A DNA stretch of 64,000 bases from Flavobacterium daemonense (GCF_007341385.1 NZ_VJYD01000001.1:1-64000), one strand, 5' to 3'. Counted from the stretch's first letter, positions 37,616 through 47,127 are shown. The notes: generated by a model not told the origin, from the letters alone. Program-made: numbers and translations.

Positions 37616-38980
37616 ATGAAATATATTTTAAATAAAAAGTATTGGGCACCCATCGCATTTCTTGGGATGATGGTTTTTAGCATGCTTTTTACTGCCTGTG
37701 ATAATAATGACGGCGCGAGTAAACAAATAGTGATAAGCAAAGTATTTCTGGAAGATGTAAATTCATCTGTTCCTGACAGAGAAGTGACTTTTGCCCGATT
37801 AGGACAAACATTGCGTATTGAAGGTTCTGGATTTACGGGATTAAGAAGAGTTTTTATAAACGGGTATTCAACGTATTTTAATGTTGTTTTTGTTTCTGAT
37901 AATTCGATGATTCTGAGCGTTTCATCTGATACACCAACAATTGATGCCGATCCTGCTGTAAGAAATACGATTCGTTTTGTAAATGATAATACTGAAACGA
38001 CTTTCAATTTTGATATTCGTTCAGGAAAACCTGCAATCACAGATATTTCGAATACAATGCCTAATCCTGGTGAAATTATTACCGTTTCAGGTTCTGGTTT
38101 GACCGAAGTTAAAAAAGTAGTTTTCCCAGGAAACGTTACCGTTACAACCGGAATTGTTTCAGATCCTGACGGAGAATTCTTTACAGTTGCAATGCCAAAC
38201 GGCGTTTCGGACAATGGAGGTTCATTATTTGTTGAAGGTTCAAACGGAGGCGTTTATTCTCCTGCTTATTTCAACTTTAAAAAAGGAGTCCTTTTAAATT
38301 TTGACGGACTAGGACAACACGGATATTGGGGAACAAGTACAAGTATGATTCAGCCAACAGATTTAGAATCGGCTGCAATTGGAACAGGGAATGTTTCTCA
38401 AGGAAAATATGTACCGCATCGTCCGGCTCGTATCGCTTCTTTTGATGCTGGAAAAAATCGCCTTTCAGAAGTTTGGACAGCAGGAAACGGAGTAGATAAT
38501 TGGAGAGCGCAATTGACGCCTTATATTCCGGCAAGTACGCCATTGGACAAAGTTGCATTTCAATTTGATGTTTATGTTCCAGATGCTTGGAAAGATTCTG
38601 GTTTCTTAAAAATATGTATGATCAATAATTTTAATGGAGGAGAATGGGCTGGTGCTGTTTACAATTATGTTCCGTGGATTGTTGATGGAAAATCAGTTGA
38701 TTTTAAAACAACAGGCTGGAAAACAGTTACGATTCCGTTGAACAAATTCTACGCTTGGTCTAAAGATGCATATACATTTGAAACTGTTTTGGCTTTCCGC
38801 GAAGCAGCAACTTATCAGAACTTCGGAATCTATTTCGAAAACTCAAATGTGAAGCTTAAAGATGTAACAGGAACTGCAAGCGAAGTCGAATTTGCAGCCA
38901 AAGCAACTTCTGTAAGAGTGTACACAGACAACTGGAGAATAGTTTCTTTGAACACGCCAGTTTATAACGATTTTAACTAA
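37616..38980 (+). CDS. Surface glycan-binding lipoprotein (SGBP-B type)
   Basis: 454 residues. Lipobox LFTACDNND. Two IPT/TIG-like Ig domains (about 38-125 and 135-215: [21 protein letters not shown] core, [20 protein letters not shown] core) act as spacers, and the C-terminal 240 residues match the glycan-binding domain of SusE-position proteins ([33 protein letters not shown] core, [12 protein letters not shown]). Catches polysaccharide at the surface for SusC/SusD and the neighbouring GH10 enzyme. Confidence 0.88.
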   Translation: MKYILNKKYWAPIAFLGMMVFSMLFTACDNNDGASKQIVISKVFLEDVNSSVPDREVTFARLGQTLRIEGSGFTGLRRVFINGYSTYFNVVFVSDNSMILSVSSDTPTIDADPAVRNTIRFVNDNTETTFNFDIRSGKPAITDISNTMPNPGEIITVSGSGLTEVKKVVFPGNVTVTTGIVSDPDGEFFTVAMPNGVSDNGGSLFVEGSNGGVYSPAYFNFKKGVLLNFDGLGQHGYWGTSTSMIQPTDLESAAIGTGNVSQGKYVPHRPARIASFDAGKNRLSEVWTAGNGVDNWRAQLTPYIPASTPLDKVAFQFDVYVPDAWKDSGFLKICMINNFNGGEWAGAVYNYVPWIVDGKSVDFKTTGWKTVTIPLNKFYAWSKDAYTFETVLAFREAATYQNFGIYFENSNVKLKDVTGTASEVEFAAKATSVRVYTDNWRIVSLNTPVYNDFN

Positions 38981-38992
38981 AATAGCATCAAA

Positions 38993-41194
38993 ATGAAATA
39001 TAAAAATATACTTCCAATAGCTGCCTTGTCTTTAATACTTTTGTCGTCTTGCGATGATAATTTAATGGACTGGGAAAAAGATCCGGAGCATGGTGCTGTA
39101 ACTGGCGCAGAGCTTCCATTAGAATTAGTTGAAAAAATCAGCCGTTACGAGCCATTAAAAAACTACACCAATTTCGTTCTAGGAAACGGAATTGGAGCAG
39201 ATTTGTACATGAACGACGCCGCTTACCGCAAAATTGTAAATGAAAATTTTGACGAAGTAACGCCGGGTTATGAAATGAAACACGGCGCAATGGTGAATTC
39301 AAAAGGAGAAATTAACTTCGCGACAATGGATGCTTTTATCGCCAAAACAAAAGAAGCAGGTTTAAGAGTTTTTGGACATACTTTAGTCTGGCATTCGAAC
39401 CAAAATGCAAGTTATTTGAACAGCATTATTGCACCAACTGTAATTCCGGGTTCAAGTGGTACTAATACTTTAGATGTTGCGGGTTTAAAGACAGGAACTT
39501 TTGCAAACTGGGCAAGAAATAACCCAGGAAAAGGAATCAACATTGTGGCAAATTCTGGGCTTACGAGTACTTCTCAGGCAATTCAGCTGCAATCAAGCGC
39601 AACTTCTTCGGCGCCTTATAATTTACAGTTGACATCGCCAAATGTCCCTGTAAATATTGCTCATAACTATGAAATTTCATTTTACATTAAATCAGATGTT
39701 GCTGGAAAAGGGCGTATTTCGTTTAATGGCTCTTTAACAAACCAATATCCATATAAGGATTGGTACGCAACAGGAGGCGCTTGGACAGAAGCTTTTGCTA
39801 CAACATCAACTTGGCAACAGGTAAAAATTAAATTGGCTCCAGCCGATTTCAAAGCAGGAAGTACAAGTTTTCAGTTTAATTTAGATTTAGGCTACTTGCC
39901 AAATGTGACGTATTTAATTGACGTGAATACAATTGCGGTTGTTGATTTAGACGCGCCAGTTGGAGTTACTAACTTGGTTGCCAATGGTAAATTCAACACT
40001 GATCTTACCGGATGGTCAAAATATAATGGCGCAACCGATGCTTTAAGTCTTGCTGGAGCAGCAAATGCTTACGAAGGAAACGGTGCTATGAAAGTAGTAA
40101 ATGCAACTGATAATTCAGGCGGAGAATGGAAAACACAGATTCATGCTGATTTCACATCAACATTAACAGCCGGAAAAAACTACACAATTTCATACATGAT
40201 TCGTTCCGATGCTACTGGATCTGTACGTTGTTCATCAACAGGAGGAGCTGCACAATATCAAGGAAATCAAGCAACTTCTCCAACTTGGAAATTAGTTGAA
40301 TGGAAAATAACGGCTGCGGGAACTGAAACAGGTTTTAACTTCGATTTAGGTTTATTAGCAGGAACATATTACATCGATAATGTTGTAGTTTCTGATGGAA
40401 CGTCAAGCGGAGGAGCAACGCCACCGGTTAATATCGATAAAACCGATGCAGAAAAAACAACTATCATTGGTAATGCCATGACAGATTGGATTACGAAAAT
40501 GATGAATCACTATAAAACAAGTGTTTTCTCTTGGGATGTTGTAAATGAACCAATGAAAGAAGACGGAATGTTAAGAAGTGGAAATGAAGGCGATACGGCA
40601 ACAGATTATTTCTCTTGGGTTAAATATCTAGGAAAAGATTATGCGGTTACAGCATTCAAATTAGCTCGTGCAAATGGAAATCCGACAGACAAGCTTTTCA
40701 TCAACGATTTCAACCTTGAATCAAGATTAGACAAATGCGACGGATTGATCGAATACGTAAAATATATTGAAAGCAAAGGTGCAACAGTAGATGGAATCGG
40801 AACTCAAATGCACATTTCGCTAACAACCGACAAAGACAAAATTGTTCAGATGTTCCAAAAACTAGCGGCTTCAGGAAAACTGATTAAAATTTCAGAGCTG
40901 GATATCAGATTAGGAACTGCTACACCAACAGTTGAACAACAAGCTTCGCAAGCGGCAATGTACCAATATGTTATCGATATGTACAAAAAATACATTCCGG
41001 CAGCACAGCAATACGGAATTACAATTTGGGGTGTTTCAGATAGTGTTAAAGAACACGAATACTGGCTTCCTAATGAGTCTCCAAACCTTTGGGATGCAAA
41101 TTATGTTCGCAAACATGCATACAAAGGAACTGCTGACGGACTTGCAGGAAAAGATGTAAGTATTGGTTTTTCTGGTGAGTTAGTTAAAAAATAA
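38993..41194 (+). CDS. GH10 endo-xylanase with inserted binding modules
   Basis: 733 residues, lipoprotein (LLSSCDDN), so surface- or periplasm-anchored. The GH10 barrel starts near 45 and is interrupted after FGHTLVWHSNQNASYL (about 125-145) by roughly 340 residues holding two CBM4/9-like beta-sandwiches (about 160-325 and 330-475; the second with GGEWKTQIHADF and NFDLGLLAGTYYIDNVVV core). The barrel resumes near 490 with acid/base E519 (SWDVVNEP) and nucleophile E635 (ISELDI). Cleaves internal beta-1,4 bonds in xylan. Such CBM-split GH10 enzymes are known from gut Bacteroidetes. Follows the glycan-binding gene by 12 bases. Confidence 0.93.
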   Translation: MKYKNILPIAALSLILLSSCDDNLMDWEKDPEHGAVTGAELPLELVEKISRYEPLKNYTNFVLGNGIGADLYMNDAAYRKIVNENFDEVTPGYEMKHGAMVNSKGEINFATMDAFIAKTKEAGLRVFGHTLVWHSNQNASYLNSIIAPTVIPGSSGTNTLDVAGLKTGTFANWARNNPGKGINIVANSGLTSTSQAIQLQSSATSSAPYNLQLTSPNVPVNIAHNYEISFYIKSDVAGKGRISFNGSLTNQYPYKDWYATGGAWTEAFATTSTWQQVKIKLAPADFKAGSTSFQFNLDLGYLPNVTYLIDVNTIAVVDLDAPVGVTNLVANGKFNTDLTGWSKYNGATDALSLAGAANAYEGNGAMKVVNATDNSGGEWKTQIHADFTSTLTAGKNYTISYMIRSDATGSVRCSSTGGAAQYQGNQATSPTWKLVEWKITAAGTETGFNFDLGLLAGTYYIDNVVVSDGTSSGGATPPVNIDKTDAEKTTIIGNAMTDWITKMMNHYKTSVFSWDVVNEPMKEDGMLRSGNEGDTATDYFSWVKYLGKDYAVTAFKLARANGNPTDKLFINDFNLESRLDKCDGLIEYVKYIESKGATVDGIGTQMHISLTTDKDKIVQMFQKLAASGKLIKISELDIRLGTATPTVEQQASQAAMYQYVIDMYKKYIPAAQQYGITIWGVSDSVKEHEYWLPNESPNLWDANYVRKHAYKGTADGLAGKDVSIGFSGELVKK

Positions 41195-41223
41195 CGCATT
41201 GGGTGAAATAAAAAAGATACTTT

Positions 41224-41375
41224 AACACATAGTAACATAGATTTTTGTGTTGAAGAAAAGAGGTCAAAAGAAACAAGTTTCTACACATAGCTGAACTATG
41301 TGAATTTGAATTAGTGAAACGCCTTTTTTAAAACCTTCTGAAAACTATGTTTCTATGTGTTGAAAATAGTTTCAC
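41224..41375. repeat. Dispersed repeat family B, copy 1
   Basis: Begins ACACATAGTAACATAG and ends CTATGTTTCTATGTGTTG, with GTGAAACGCCTTT inside. The ends are inverted copies of each other. Other copies: 45829, 47261, 47881, 61396. It sits between the GH10 and GH35-like genes, without coding content. Confidence 0.7.
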
Positions 41376-41410
41376 ACTACGGGTAAAAAGTAATTTTTTA
41401 GTTTGAAGTG

Positions 41411-41460
41411 ATCCATGACACAAACTCGGTTTCGGGTTTGTGCATGGATTATTTGTTTTC
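41411..41460 (+). terminator. Hairpin before the GH35-like gene
   Basis: ATCCATGACACAAAC and GTTTGTGCATGGAT pair with one bulged base around TCGGTTTCGG and are followed by TATTTGTTTTC. It may end the susC-to-GH10 transcript or act as a leader attenuator, as it lies 23 bases before the next start. Confidence 0.5.
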
Positions 41461-41482
41461 ATAAATTTTTAAAATAATCAGC

Positions 41483-43111
41483 ATGCTGTATTTTCTAAAA
41501 AAGAGATTTTTTCTGCTTTTTATAATGTTTCTTCAGTTTGGATTTTCTCAAGAAAAATTTCCGAATCTTCAAAAAAAAGGAAATAAAACGCAATTAATTG
41601 TGAACGGAAAACCTTTTATAATTCGGGGAGGAGAATTAGGAAATTCTTCAGCAACCTCTATGGAAAGTATGGAGCCAATTTGGCCCAAACTTACTGATAT
41701 GAATTTAAATACCGTACTCACGCCAATTTATTGGGAATTGATCGAGCAGGAGGAAGGCAAATTTGATTTTTCTTTAGTCGATGATTTGATTCTCAGAGCC
41801 AGAAAGGAGAATTTAAAACTGGTTTTTCTATGGTTTGGCTCATGGAAAAACAGCATGTCAAGTCACGCCCCGACATGGGTAAAATTAAATCAGAAGAAAT
41901 ATCCTAGAATCAAAGACGATAAAAATAAAAGCCATGAAATTCTGACGCCTTTCAGCGAAAATAATTTAATGGCCGATGTGAATGCTTTTCAGAAATTAAT
42001 GAAACACATCAAAGATTTCGATCAAAAAGAGCAGACTGTGATCATGATTCAGGTTGAAAATGAAATCGGAATGTTGCCAACTGCCAGAGATTATTGTCCG
42101 ATGGCAAATGCAGCTTTTCAAAAAGAAGTTCCGTCTGAGTTCTTGAAATATCTTCAACAAAACAAGGAAAAATTAGTTCCTGAGTTTTTGGAAATTTGGA
42201 AGAAAAATGGTTTTAAAACCAAAGGAAATTGGGAACAAGTTTTCGGAAAAGGAATTCAAACCGACGAAATTTTCATGGCTTGGTACTTTTCAGAGTTTGC
42301 CAATAAAGTTGCCAGAGCAGGAAAAGAGGCTTATGCGTTACCAATGTTTGTAAACGCCGCTTTGAACGCGCCAGAAAAGAAACCGGGCGAATATCCGAGT
42401 GCAGGACCGTTGCCACATTTGATGGATGTTTGGAAAGCAGCTGGAACTGCAATTGATTTTCTTTCGCCTGATTTCTATAATCCTAATTTTAAGCATTGGA
42501 ACGATTTGTTTACGAGTCAGGGTGATCCGTTGTTTATTCCAGAACATCGTTTTGATAACACCGCGCCCTTTAAAGGGTTATATGCAATTGGTCATTATGA
42601 AGCGATTGGTTTTTCGCCTTTTTCAATTGAATCGGTTGCTGATGCAAAAAAAGAGCCACTCGGAAAAATTTACGAATTAGTTAAACAATTAACTCCAATA
42701 ATTGAAGCTAATAAAGGACAAGGGAAAATTGATGGTGTTTTATTAGACAAAGAAAATCAGTTGCAAATTATTCAAATGGGGAATTATGAATTCACTTTCA
42801 AACATGACTATACTTTGAATTGGTCAGATGGTGCAAAAGCCGAAGTTTGGCCAATGACAAGTGCTATTGTCATAGAAATTGCTCCCGACGAATTCTATAT
42901 TTCCGGTTCTGGAATTGTGGTTACTTTTAAACCTTTAAAAAATAAAGAACTCAATGCCGGAATCTTAAAAACAGATCAAGGAATTTTTGAAAACGGAGTT
43001 TGGAAAACCATTCGACATTTTAACGGAGATCAAACACATCAAGGCCGACACATAAGAATTGCCGTTGATGATTATGAAATTCAGAGGGTAAAATTGTACT
43101 CTTTTGAATGA
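41483..43111 (+). CDS. GH35-like beta-galactosidase with DUF5597 tail
   Basis: 542 residues. Signal peptide (ending FGFSQ) without lipobox, so periplasmic. GH35/GH42-type TIM barrel: GELGNSSATS near 49-58, PIYWELIEQEEGKFDF near 88-103 (as in family GH35), acid/base block VENEIGM with E192-N-E194, likely nucleophile in IPEHRFD. C-terminal beta domain of DUF5597 type from about 385. In xylan loci such enzymes remove galactose or arabinose side groups; the real sugar specificity cannot be read. Same strand as the PUL and likely part of it. Confidence 0.82.
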   Translation: MLYFLKKRFFLLFIMFLQFGFSQEKFPNLQKKGNKTQLIVNGKPFIIRGGELGNSSATSMESMEPIWPKLTDMNLNTVLTPIYWELIEQEEGKFDFSLVDDLILRARKENLKLVFLWFGSWKNSMSSHAPTWVKLNQKKYPRIKDDKNKSHEILTPFSENNLMADVNAFQKLMKHIKDFDQKEQTVIMIQVENEIGMLPTARDYCPMANAAFQKEVPSEFLKYLQQNKEKLVPEFLEIWKKNGFKTKGNWEQVFGKGIQTDEIFMAWYFSEFANKVARAGKEAYALPMFVNAALNAPEKKPGEYPSAGPLPHLMDVWKAAGTAIDFLSPDFYNPNFKHWNDLFTSQGDPLFIPEHRFDNTAPFKGLYAIGHYEAIGFSPFSIESVADAKKEPLGKIYELVKQLTPIIEANKGQGKIDGVLLDKENQLQIIQMGNYEFTFKHDYTLNWSDGAKAEVWPMTSAIVIEIAPDEFYISGSGIVVTFKPLKNKELNAGILKTDQGIFENGVWKTIRHFNGDQTHQGRHIRIAVDDYEIQRVKLYSFE

Positions 43112-43170
43112 GGCTCAAAGGTTCAGAGGGGCAAAGTTGCAAAGGTTTTTCCCTTAGACTTAAACGCAAG

Positions 43171-43203
43171 AAACCCGACAGGTTTTTAAAACCTGTCGGG
43201 TTT
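43171..43203. repeat. 33-base perfect palindrome (family C), copy 1
   Basis: AAACCCGACAGGTTTT, one T, and the exact reverse complement. An identical copy lies at 43713, so the pair brackets the DoxX gene. Words of the form CTCTGAACCTTTG follow each copy. It could serve as a two-way terminator for the convergent GH35-like and DoxX genes. Confidence 0.85.
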
Positions 43204-43256
43204 ACTATTTCACGAAAAAGAAACCTCTGTCCCTCTGAACCTTTGTCCCTTTGCAC

Positions 43257-43682
43257 CTAATCCAAAGAAAAAGAAGTTCTATCAATTGCAGAAAGTGTTA
43301 AAGCCGCTGCAAAACTGGTAAAAACAGAATAATCTAAAGGCGCTTTTATAGAAATTGAAAAAGCCATACTTAATGCAAAAAGCAACATTAATCCGGCTGT
43401 TCCAAGTGCAGCATATTTGGTTTTAAAACCAATAATCAAAAGTATACTAAAGGCAACTTCGCAAAAAGTAGCTAATGCGCCCAAAACTTCAGCAACCGAT
43501 TTACTGGCATAAGAATTCAGCGTTTGGGTATAAGCAATAAAATTCTCCCAATTTCCCCATGCAACTCCCGGCGCTCCCGGCGCTCCCCAAAAACCAAAAC
43601 GATCAGCAACGGCAGAAAGCATTGTAATTCCTAGAAAGATTCTTAAAATAAAACCAGCATTTGATAATGATATTTTTTTCAT
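43257..43682 (-). CDS. DoxX-family membrane protein
   Basis: 141 residues with four membrane helices. DoxX pattern: LRIFLGITMLSAVADRFGFWG (core LGITMLSAVADRFG), EVLGALATFCEVAFSILLIIG (core EVLGALATFCEVAF) and KYAALGTAGLML. Members are often linked to thiol or oxidative stress, quinone use or ECF sigma factors, and an ECF gene follows upstream on the same strand. Actual role unknown. Confidence 0.85.
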   Translation of the reverse strand: MKKISLSNAGFILRIFLGITMLSAVADRFGFWGAPGAPGVAWGNWENFIAYTQTLNSYASKSVAEVLGALATFCEVAFSILLIIGFKTKYAALGTAGLMLLFALSMAFSISIKAPLDYSVFTSFAAALTLSAIDRTSFSLD

Positions 43683-43712
43683 TTGGACATTTTTTTATTT
43701 TTATTATTAAGT

Positions 43713-43745
43713 AAACCCGACAGGTTTTTAAAACCTGTCGGGTTT
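43713..43745. repeat. 33-base perfect palindrome (family C), copy 2
   Basis: Identical in all 33 bases to the copy at 43171, 542 bases away, in the gap between the ECF sigma factor stop and the DoxX start. Being in tandem within one transcription direction, it could weaken read-through between the two genes. Confidence 0.85.
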
Positions 43746-43797
43746 AGTATTTTCAAGAGAAAACCTTTGTTCCTTTGCACCATTGTACCTCTGAACC

Positions 43798-45030
43798 TCA
43801 AAAAGAAAGATTCGAAATGTTTTTGCTGATAATATTTTTATCCGAAACTGTTTTGGCTAGTTTAAGAGCCGTTTCAAAATGATGAATTGCTTTCAAATTA
43901 TCAATTTCAGTATATAAATTTCCTAGCAGTGAATGATAGAAATGATTCTCAGCCAAATTTAATTTTTCTGCTTCAATTATAGCTTCTTGTTTACCAATGG
44001 CTTTTGATAATGCGTAAGTCCTGTTTAAAGCCACAATGGGAGAATATTCTAAAATAATCAAATGATTATACAACTCCAGAATATGTTTCCATTTTTCCGA
44101 GGTATCGCTTTTCAGTGTATGCCAATAGGCAATTCCGGCTTCAAGATGGTATTTTGAAAGCGTGTTTCCGATAGAAGATTTTCCTAAGAAATAAGTGCCG
44201 CGATCAATTAATTCCTGATTCCAAAGTGCTTTATCTTGATCTTGGTACAAAATAATTTCACCGTTTTCTGACGTACGCGCTTCAAATCTCGACGAATGAA
44301 AACACATCAGCGCCATTAATGCATTTGTTTCAGGCAAATTAGTTGTTTGATTCTGAATCAATAAATAAGTTAGACGCATGGCTTCCGCACAAAGATCTTT
44401 TCGTAATGTAGCGTTTTGTGAAGTCGAGTAGTAGCCTTCAGAATAAAGTAAATAGATTGTTTTTAAAACCGTAGCAATTCGTTCTGAAATTTCAGCCACA
44501 TTCGGACTTTCGATTTTAATATTTTCTTCTTTGAGTTTTTCTTTTGCACGATTGATACGCTTGTAAATCACTTCTTTATTCGACAAAAAAGCATCTGATA
44601 TTTCGCTAATTCCAAAACCGCATAATAAATTCAGCGCCAATGCAATTTGTGCCTCATTTGAATTACACGGATTACAGACCGCAAAAATCATCGCCAGCTG
44701 ACTGTCGGCAATATTCTTTTCAGACAAATCGATTTCCATTTCCTGACCATCCAATGGTGAATTATATTTTATTTCAGATACTATTTTCTTTTCAAAAATA
44801 TCAGTTCGCTTAAAATGGTTTTTGGTTTTATTTTTCGCCACAGTATACAGCCAAGCCGTCGGATTTTCTGGAATTCCCTTTATAGCCCAAGTTTCAGTAG
44901 CAGCCAAGAACGTGTCGCTCACAATATCCTCGGCAATTTCAATATGATGAATGCCAAAAAGACTACAAAGCACTGAAACAATCTTCTGATATTCCGTCCT
45001 AAATAAATTGGGTATAAGTTCTTTTTCCAA
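43798..45030 (-). CDS. ECF sigma factor, ECF42 type (DUF6596)
   Basis: 410 residues, about double the usual ECF length. Region sigma2 near 5-75 (AEDIVSDTFLAATETWAIKG core VSDTFLAA, PTAWLYTVAKNK), sigma4 near 110-175 (LLCGFGISEISDAFL, YKRINRAKEKL), then the DUF6596/TPR-like C-terminal extension from 180 (LYLLYSEGYYSTS; HLEAGIAYWHT; VALNRTYALSKA). ECF42 members have no anti-sigma factor; the extension replaces it, and a YCII/DGPF gene is the usual neighbour, as here. Controlled in front by a long 7-base tandem array (45045-45205). Confidence 0.9.
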   Translation of the reverse strand: MEKELIPNLFRTEYQKIVSVLCSLFGIHHIEIAEDIVSDTFLAATETWAIKGIPENPTAWLYTVAKNKTKNHFKRTDIFEKKIVSEIKYNSPLDGQEMEIDLSEKNIADSQLAMIFAVCNPCNSNEAQIALALNLLCGFGISEISDAFLSNKEVIYKRINRAKEKLKEENIKIESPNVAEISERIATVLKTIYLLYSEGYYSTSQNATLRKDLCAEAMRLTYLLIQNQTTNLPETNALMALMCFHSSRFEARTSENGEIILYQDQDKALWNQELIDRGTYFLGKSSIGNTLSKYHLEAGIAYWHTLKSDTSEKWKHILELYNHLIILEYSPIVALNRTYALSKAIGKQEAIIEAEKLNLAENHFYHSLLGNLYTEIDNLKAIHHFETALKLAKTVSDKNIISKNISNLSF

Positions 45031-45044
45031 AATTTTGAGTTGTT

Positions 45045-45205
45045 GTGAAAAGTGAAAAGTGAAAAGTGAAATGTGAAAAGTGAAAAGTGAAAAGTGAAAA
45101 GTGAAAAGCGAAATGTGAAAAGTAAATAGTAAATAGTAAATAGTAAATAGTAAATAGTAAATAGTAAATAGTAAATAGTAAATAGTAAATAGTAAATAGT
45201 AAAAA
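45045..45205. repeat. Heptanucleotide tandem array before the sigma factor gene
   Basis: Eleven units of GTGAAAA type (45045-45121; variants GTGAAAT and GCGAAAT) are followed directly by eleven exact units of GTAAATA (45122-45198) and one worn unit. It starts 14 bases upstream of the ECF42 start codon, in the place of leader and core promoter. Slippage in the uniform part would change promoter or leader spacing in steps of seven. A related set of 10-base words (CACAATTCACAACT) lies at 45258-45320. Confidence 0.9.
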
Positions 45206-45327
45206 GGTGATTAGTAGGAGTAAAAAAAAATGAAATAAATCTTCATTTTGATCTTCCATTTCACAATTCACAACTCACAATTCACAACTCACAATTCACA
45301 TTTCACATTTCACAATTCATAATTATT

Positions 45328-45666
45328 CTAAACCGCCATTCTAATTTCAACATTGCCTCCAAAATCCAAAACCGGACAACCTTGCGCGATTGTGGCAGCT
45401 TCGTCATAATCTTTGGCTTTAATAACGATCAAACCGCCAATAGATTCTTTGATTTCAACAAAAGGGCCATCTGTGATTCCTTTATTTGAAGTTACTAGTT
45501 TTCCTTTTCCGTCCCAGCGTTGTAAAGGTCTTGCCAGTTTATCCTGTGCAGCCAAGCTTCCAAACCAGTTTTGCCATTGCTGTAAATGCTGTTGGTATTC
45601 TTCGGGAGAAGGCTGAAGTTCTTTTGTTGTAAAATCTCTTCTGAAAATTAATATGAATTCGTTCAT
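45328..45666 (-). CDS. YCII/DGPF-domain protein, ECF42 partner
   Basis: 112 residues, the whole YCII-related domain, with ITDGPFVEIKE (the DGPF motif) near 66-76 and a conserved Asp/His-poor core. Start MNEFILIFRRD is typical. It is the standard partner gene of ECF42 sigma factors and sits directly upstream of one here, 298 bases before its start, with the heptad array in between. Proposed role is small-molecule or redox enzyme; the reaction is unknown. Confidence 0.88.
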   Translation of the reverse strand: MNEFILIFRRDFTTKELQPSPEEYQQHLQQWQNWFGSLAAQDKLARPLQRWDGKGKLVTSNKGITDGPFVEIKESIGGLIVIKAKDYDEAATIAQGCPVLDFGGNVEIRMAV

Positions 45667-45715
45667 TTTGATGCGTTTTAATGATTTTCTAAAAATAAGT
45701 AGTTATTATCAAAGT

Positions 45716-45817
45716 TTGTCATTCCGAGGAACGAGGAATCTCCGCAAGCAACTCCTTAACGAGGAGCCAATCTTTGTAGAGTTTCTTGGAGAGATTCCTC
45801 GTTCTTCAGAATGACAA
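45716..45817. repeat. Long-palindrome repeat family A, copy 2
   Basis: Outer ends TTGTCATTC and GAATGACAA, inner arms GGAACGAGGAATCTC and GAGATTCCTCGTTC, centre with CCAATCTTTGTAGAG. Located between the YCII and AhpD-like genes together with the family B copy at 45829. Confidence 0.85.
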
Positions 45818-45828
45818 GATTGTATACA

Positions 45829-45905
45829 CTATGTTTATTTAAACAAGTGAAACGCCTTTATAGACAAAGAAAAGCTATGTTTCTATGTGTTAAAACTAAT
45901 TTCAC
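45829..45905. repeat. Dispersed repeat family B, copy 2
   Basis: ACTATGTTTATTTAAAC, AAGTGAAACGCCTTTATAG and CTATGTTTCTATGTGTT in the family order. It follows family A copy 2 after 11 bases, as in the composite at 47128-47340. Confidence 0.65.
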
Positions 45906-45958
45906 TAACTGTTTATAAATTTAGTGTTTTTACCAAATATAAAAACAGCTCGGTTTAT

Positions 45959-46411
45959 TTATCCAAATTGTCCCACTCTGTATGTTCCTGGAGTATTTGC
46001 AAAAGCAATGTTCATGCGATTCCAGATATTAATTGTCCCAATGGCAAGCGTAAGATCAATTAATTCTTCTTCAGAAAATTCGGCATTTGCGATATTGTAG
46101 ATTTCATCTGGAACATCACAGGCGTTTACTGCTTCTGCGTAAGCCAAACCAATTCTTTCACGTTTTGTAAAATACGGAGTTTCTCTCCAAGCACTCAAAC
46201 CAAATAAACGTTGCGTTGTTTCGCCATGTGCAATCGCTTCTTTTGTGTGCATATCAATGCAATACGCGCAATTGTTGATTTGCGAAATTCTAAATTCGAT
46301 TAATTCTAAAAGTGATCTTTCAAGAGCTGATTTTTTCAAATAACCGCTAATTCCAAATAATGTTGAGATTGCTTTTTGACCTTTTTCGAATACATTAATT
46401 CTAGTTTCCAT
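45959..46411 (-). CDS. AhpD-like carboxymuconolactone decarboxylase family protein
   Basis: 150 residues from the ATG at 46411 (METRINVFEKGQ); an ATG 12 codons upstream is possible but not typical of the family. CMD/AhpD domain with C48-A-Y-C51 in QINNCAYCIDMHTKEA, the peroxidase-type CxxC motif, and the helix GLSAWRETPYF. These proteins reduce hydroperoxides or related substrates and often sit beside ECF42/YCII genes, as here. Confidence 0.88.
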   Translation of the reverse strand: METRINVFEKGQKAISTLFGISGYLKKSALERSLLELIEFRISQINNCAYCIDMHTKEAIAHGETTQRLFGLSAWRETPYFTKRERIGLAYAEAVNACDVPDEIYNIANAEFSEEELIDLTLAIGTINIWNRMNIAFANTPGTYRVGQFG

Positions 46412-46494
46412 TTTGTATAATTTTAATTGTTTATACCCTAATGACAACTGAAGTTTCAGAATTGGACAAATTTTTTAAAAAAAAGAAAAATATT

Positions 46495-47055
46495 TTACTT
46501 TGCTTGTATTTGCAAGTGTTCCAGCGTTTTTCCGACTAAAGTTTTTTTACCAACAGATTGAAATCCGAGGTTTAAATAGAGTTTTTTTGCTTGCGGATTA
46601 TCTTCATCGACCAATAATCCTAAAGTCTGATTGTTTTTGGCAACAAATTCTTCAATCAAATACTGAAGCAGTTTTGAGCCAATGCCTTTCCCCTGATATT
46701 TTGGATTTACGCCCAAAGAATCGATATAGAATTCGCCCGGTTTTGTTTCTAATTCGGGATCAAAATCAGGATTAAAATGTTTTCTGACGTATTCAATAAT
46801 TGGAGTTCTTAAAGCTTCTAAATCAGCTCCATTGTAAATATTTACAGCGCCAATAATTTCATTATCAGCTTCGGCAACAAAACAATTTTGAAAGGAATAT
46901 TGATTGTTTTCCCTTCCAATGAAATACTGCAGGAAATCTTTCGCGGCAGCGTAATCTTCTTTTTTAAGAAACTTATAGATGATATCTTCCATTGCCAGCA
47001 ATAGGATAGGAGCAATTTGTTCTGAATCTGATAGTGTGGCTTTTCGGATATTCAT
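46495..47055 (-). CDS. GNAT-family N-acetyltransferase
   Basis: 186 residues covering a GNAT fold: FVAEADNEIIGAVNIY, the beta4 strand FYIDSLGVNPKYQGKGIGSKLL (core YQGKGIGSKLL, the acetyl-CoA pyrophosphate loop Q-x-x-G-x-G/A) and NPQAKKLYLNLGFQ. Substrate unknown. A minus-strand TAACTTTG (47086-47079) is a likely -7 element. Confidence 0.85.
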   Translation of the reverse strand: MNIRKATLSDSEQIAPILLLAMEDIIYKFLKKEDYAAAKDFLQYFIGRENNQYSFQNCFVAEADNEIIGAVNIYNGADLEALRTPIIEYVRKHFNPDFDPELETKPGEFYIDSLGVNPKYQGKGIGSKLLQYLIEEFVAKNNQTLGLLVDEDNPQAKKLYLNLGFQSVGKKTLVGKTLEHLQIQAK

Positions 47056-47127
47056 TTTTGTGACGCATTTATTTCTAACAAAGTTAGAGTTTTATTTAAA
47101 CAGATAGAAACGTAGCTTGCCACAATT

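Noticed and set aside
44999..45271. 90-codon minus-strand frame rich in FTIYYLL
   Set aside because: It is only a reading of the 7-base tandem array; no protein-like variation, and it overlaps the sigma factor start.
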